Origin: Sphingosinicella microcystinivorans
GTDB taxonomy: Bacteria; Pseudomonadota; Alphaproteobacteria; Sphingomonadales; Sphingomonadaceae
Reading direction: 5' to 3'
NCBI RefSeq assembly: GCF_027941835.1
Contig: NZ_CP116005.1
Location: forward strand, 2,309,501 to 2,373,500
DNA: 64,000 bases
The notes under the pieces are model-generated. The model did no database searches. It was not told the DNA's origin and saw only the letters and a program-made list of their open reading frames with translations. The position numbers and the translations under genes were made by a program. This document shows, piece by piece, positions 62,582-64,000 of this stretch (position 1 is the stretch's first letter; every line of letters starts with the position of its first letter).

Positions 62582-63547
62582 ATGCGGACCGTACTCCTCG
62601 TCTTTCCGGGCTTCCAGCTTCTCGATCTTTCGGGCCCCGCCGCCGTGTTCGGCGCTGTCGCGGAGGGGCTCGGGAACGGGGACGAGGTGGTCACGGTTTC
62701 GGGGCAGGGCGGGCCGGTGATGTCGAGCTGCGGCGTCGCCGTCTCGACACTCCCGCTGCCGGCGTTCGATGCGGTCGACACGCTGCTCGTGGTCGGCGGC
62801 GACGGCCCCGGTCTCCGGGCGCTGATGGAGGACGGGCGGACCGGCGAATGGTTCCGGCAGGGCGCGGCGACGGCCCGCCGCTACGGCTCGATCTGCACGG
62901 GCGCCTTCGCGCTCGCGGCGTGGGGGCTGACCGACGGCCGCCGCGTCGCCACGCACTGGAACGGCGCCGGGCTGCTGTCCGAAGGGTTCCCGGGAACGAC
63001 GGTCGATGCCGACGCGATGTTCGTGGAGGACGGTGCGCTGTGGACCTCGGCGGGCGTCACCGCGGGGATCGACATGGCGCTGGCGATGGTGGAGCGCGAC
63101 CACGGGCCGCGCCTCGCCAACGCCATCGCGCGGCGGCTGGTGCTGTCGGTGCGCCGCCCCGGCAACCAGTCGCAATATTCGCCGCTGCTCCGCGCGCAGG
63201 CGAAAGCCGCCGGGCGCTACGCCGATCTCGTCGGCTACATCGCGGCCAACCTCGACCAGAGGCTCGACGTGGAGTCGCTCGCCGCGCGTGCCCGCGAGAC
63301 GCCGCGCAGCTTCCACCGCAACTTCCGCGAGGCGACCGGCAAGACGCCCGCGGCTTTCGTCACGGCGGCACGGCTGGACCGCGCCCGCGCGCTGCTCGGC
63401 GAAGGCGCGGCGGTGAAGGCCGCCGCCGCGGCGTGCGGCTTTTCCTCGCCCGAGCATTTCGCGAAAAGCTTTTCGGGCGCCTTCGGCCTGTCGCCCGCCG
63501 CGTGGCGCGCGCTGAACGCTACTGCGTCTGCACCGCCTCGCCGGTGA
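62582..63547 (+). CDS. GlxA-like transcriptional regulator (DJ-1 plus AraC domain)
   Basis: The 321-residue regulator has a DJ-1/PfpI N-domain (VLLVFPGFQLLDLSGPAAVF, and nucleophile SICTGAFALAAWGLTDGRRV, about residues 101-120). An AraC-type DNA-binding C-domain follows (VESLAARARETPRSFHRNFREATGKTP, then AAAAACGFSSPEHFAKSFSGAFG). The effector is probably a small molecule. ATG 62582 lies 6 bases after the -10 box, giving a leaderless mRNA. It overlaps the convergent GH84-like gene by 29 bases. Confidence 0.9.
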   Translation: MRTVLLVFPGFQLLDLSGPAAVFGAVAEGLGNGDEVVTVSGQGGPVMSSCGVAVSTLPLPAFDAVDTLLVVGGDGPGLRALMEDGRTGEWFRQGAATARRYGSICTGAFALAAWGLTDGRRVATHWNGAGLLSEGFPGTTVDADAMFVEDGALWTSAGVTAGIDMALAMVERDHGPRLANAIARRLVLSVRRPGNQSQYSPLLRAQAKAAGRYADLVGYIAANLDQRLDVESLAARARETPRSFHRNFREATGKTPAAFVTAARLDRARALLGEGAAVKAAAAACGFSSPEHFAKSFSGAFGLSPAAWRALNATASAPPRR

Positions 63548-64000
63548 TCAGGTAGCCGCCTTCGAGGAAGCGCGCGACCTCGTCGGCGGCCGGGTGGCCG
63601 AACGCCTTGTATTTCGCGCGCAGGGACGTGCAGCGCTCGCCGGGGATGCGGTCGAGGCCGCTGTCGTTCAGCGTGAGGAGGTCGGCCTCCAGCGCGGCGG
63701 CGAGGTCGCTGCCGTAGCATTGCCGCGCGGCCTCCTGAAACGCGGCGGCGTAGCGATAGGCGTCGCCCTCGGCGTAGCTCATCGCCAGCGTCAGCGCGGG
63801 CGCGAGCGTCAGCCACGGTTGCAGCGCCGGGTTGATCGCGTGTCCCGCCACGCTCTCCGCGATGCCGTGCCGCCCGGTGAAGGCGCGCAGGTGCAGGAAG
63901 CGCGACATGCGCGGGCCGTCGTTGACGGGGTAGTTGTCCCACAGCACGGGTTTGCGGCGGAGCTGCTCCGCGACGCCGTCGAGGTGGCCGCGCGTGAACT
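63519..64000 (-). CDS. Beta-N-acetylglucosaminidase (GH84-like), C-terminal part (cut by window edge)
   Basis: About 160 codons are visible, without a start. The segment KPVLWDNYPVNDGPRMSRFLHLRAFTGR, then INPALQPWLTLAPALTLA, matches the (W/L)WDNYPVND and NP..Q features of family 84 O-GlcNAcase/hyaluronidase-type enzymes. The remaining C-terminus (AYRYAAAFQEAARQCYG and GGYLITGEAVQTQ) is helical. The catalytic aspartates lie outside the window. It is convergent with the GlxA-like gene. Confidence 0.75.
   Translation of the reverse strand, partial: FTRGHLDGVAEQLRRKPVLWDNYPVNDGPRMSRFLHLRAFTGRHGIAESVAGHAINPALQPWLTLAPALTLAMSYAEGDAYRYAAAFQEAARQCYGSDLAAALEADLLTLNDSGLDRIPGERCTSLRAKYKAFGHPAADEVARFLEGGYLITGEAVQTQ

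Overview
The window is GC-rich DNA with strongly G/C-biased third codon positions and tightly packed genes (ATGA/GTGA and 8-base overlaps). It most likely comes from an alphaproteobacterium of the Sphingomonadales. This rests on the flagellar gene order, the PEP-CTERM protein, the cobA-DUF2849-cysI-DUF934-cysH sulfate operon, and a palindromic repeat (TCATCCCGAGCGAAGTCGAG) that I associate with sphingomonads. The placement is inference. I saw no rRNA, tRNA or CRISPR array.

Region 1 (1-18.4 kb) is a flagellar cluster. Flagellin fliC is on the minus strand, divergent from fliE-F-G-H-I-J-K-L-M-N-O-P-Q-R-flhB, then fliD-fliS-fliT-like. It ends with a convergent sigma-54 activator of the FlbD/FleQ type that has no receiver domain. 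The sequence supports a promoter hierarchy: sigma-54 (-24/-12) sites before fliE, before fliK and inside fliN (for fliOPQR-flhB), plus a shared sigma-28-like element TAAA-N15-GTCGTSAA before fliC and fliD. Two of the sigma-54 sites decide start codons.

Region 2 (18.7-31.2 kb) holds an exported hypothetical protein, a TelA/XpaC-like pair, and an acyl-CoA dehydrogenase/flavodoxin-like/SDR operon. A complete IS701-family element sits exactly at the stop codons of the SDR and of a convergent HAPMO-like Baeyer-Villiger monooxygenase. A hydroxymethylglutaryl-CoA lyase, an MFS and a DMT transporter and a small coiled-coil protein follow.

Region 3 (31.4-36.2 kb) holds a PuuD-like membrane protein and a signalling operon: GGDEF-EAL protein, hybrid-type histidine kinase and response regulator. 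Region 4 (36.2-42.7 kb, minus strand) holds zntB, a CysG-like protein with a degenerate methyltransferase remnant, the assimilatory sulfate/sulfite reduction operon and an enoyl-CoA hydratase. Region 5 (43-49.6 kb) is a TPP enzyme, an M20 hydrolase and astA-astD-astB for arginine succinyltransferase catabolism. No astE is seen in the window, and the M20 hydrolase is a candidate substitute.

Region 6 (49.6-64 kb) holds selO with a TetR regulator, an asparagine synthetase-like protein divergent from a glycosyltransferase, a PilZ protein, a DNA-binding/TPR membrane protein, a DUF885 metallopeptidase-like protein, a POT peptide transporter, and a PEP-CTERM protein with its own sigma-54 promoter. 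It ends with a divergent DJ-1/GlxA pair and the end of a GH84-like gene cut by the window edge. c-di-GMP signalling (GGDEF-EAL, PilZ), flagella and exported surface proteins suggest a cell that switches between motility and attachment. That link is inference.
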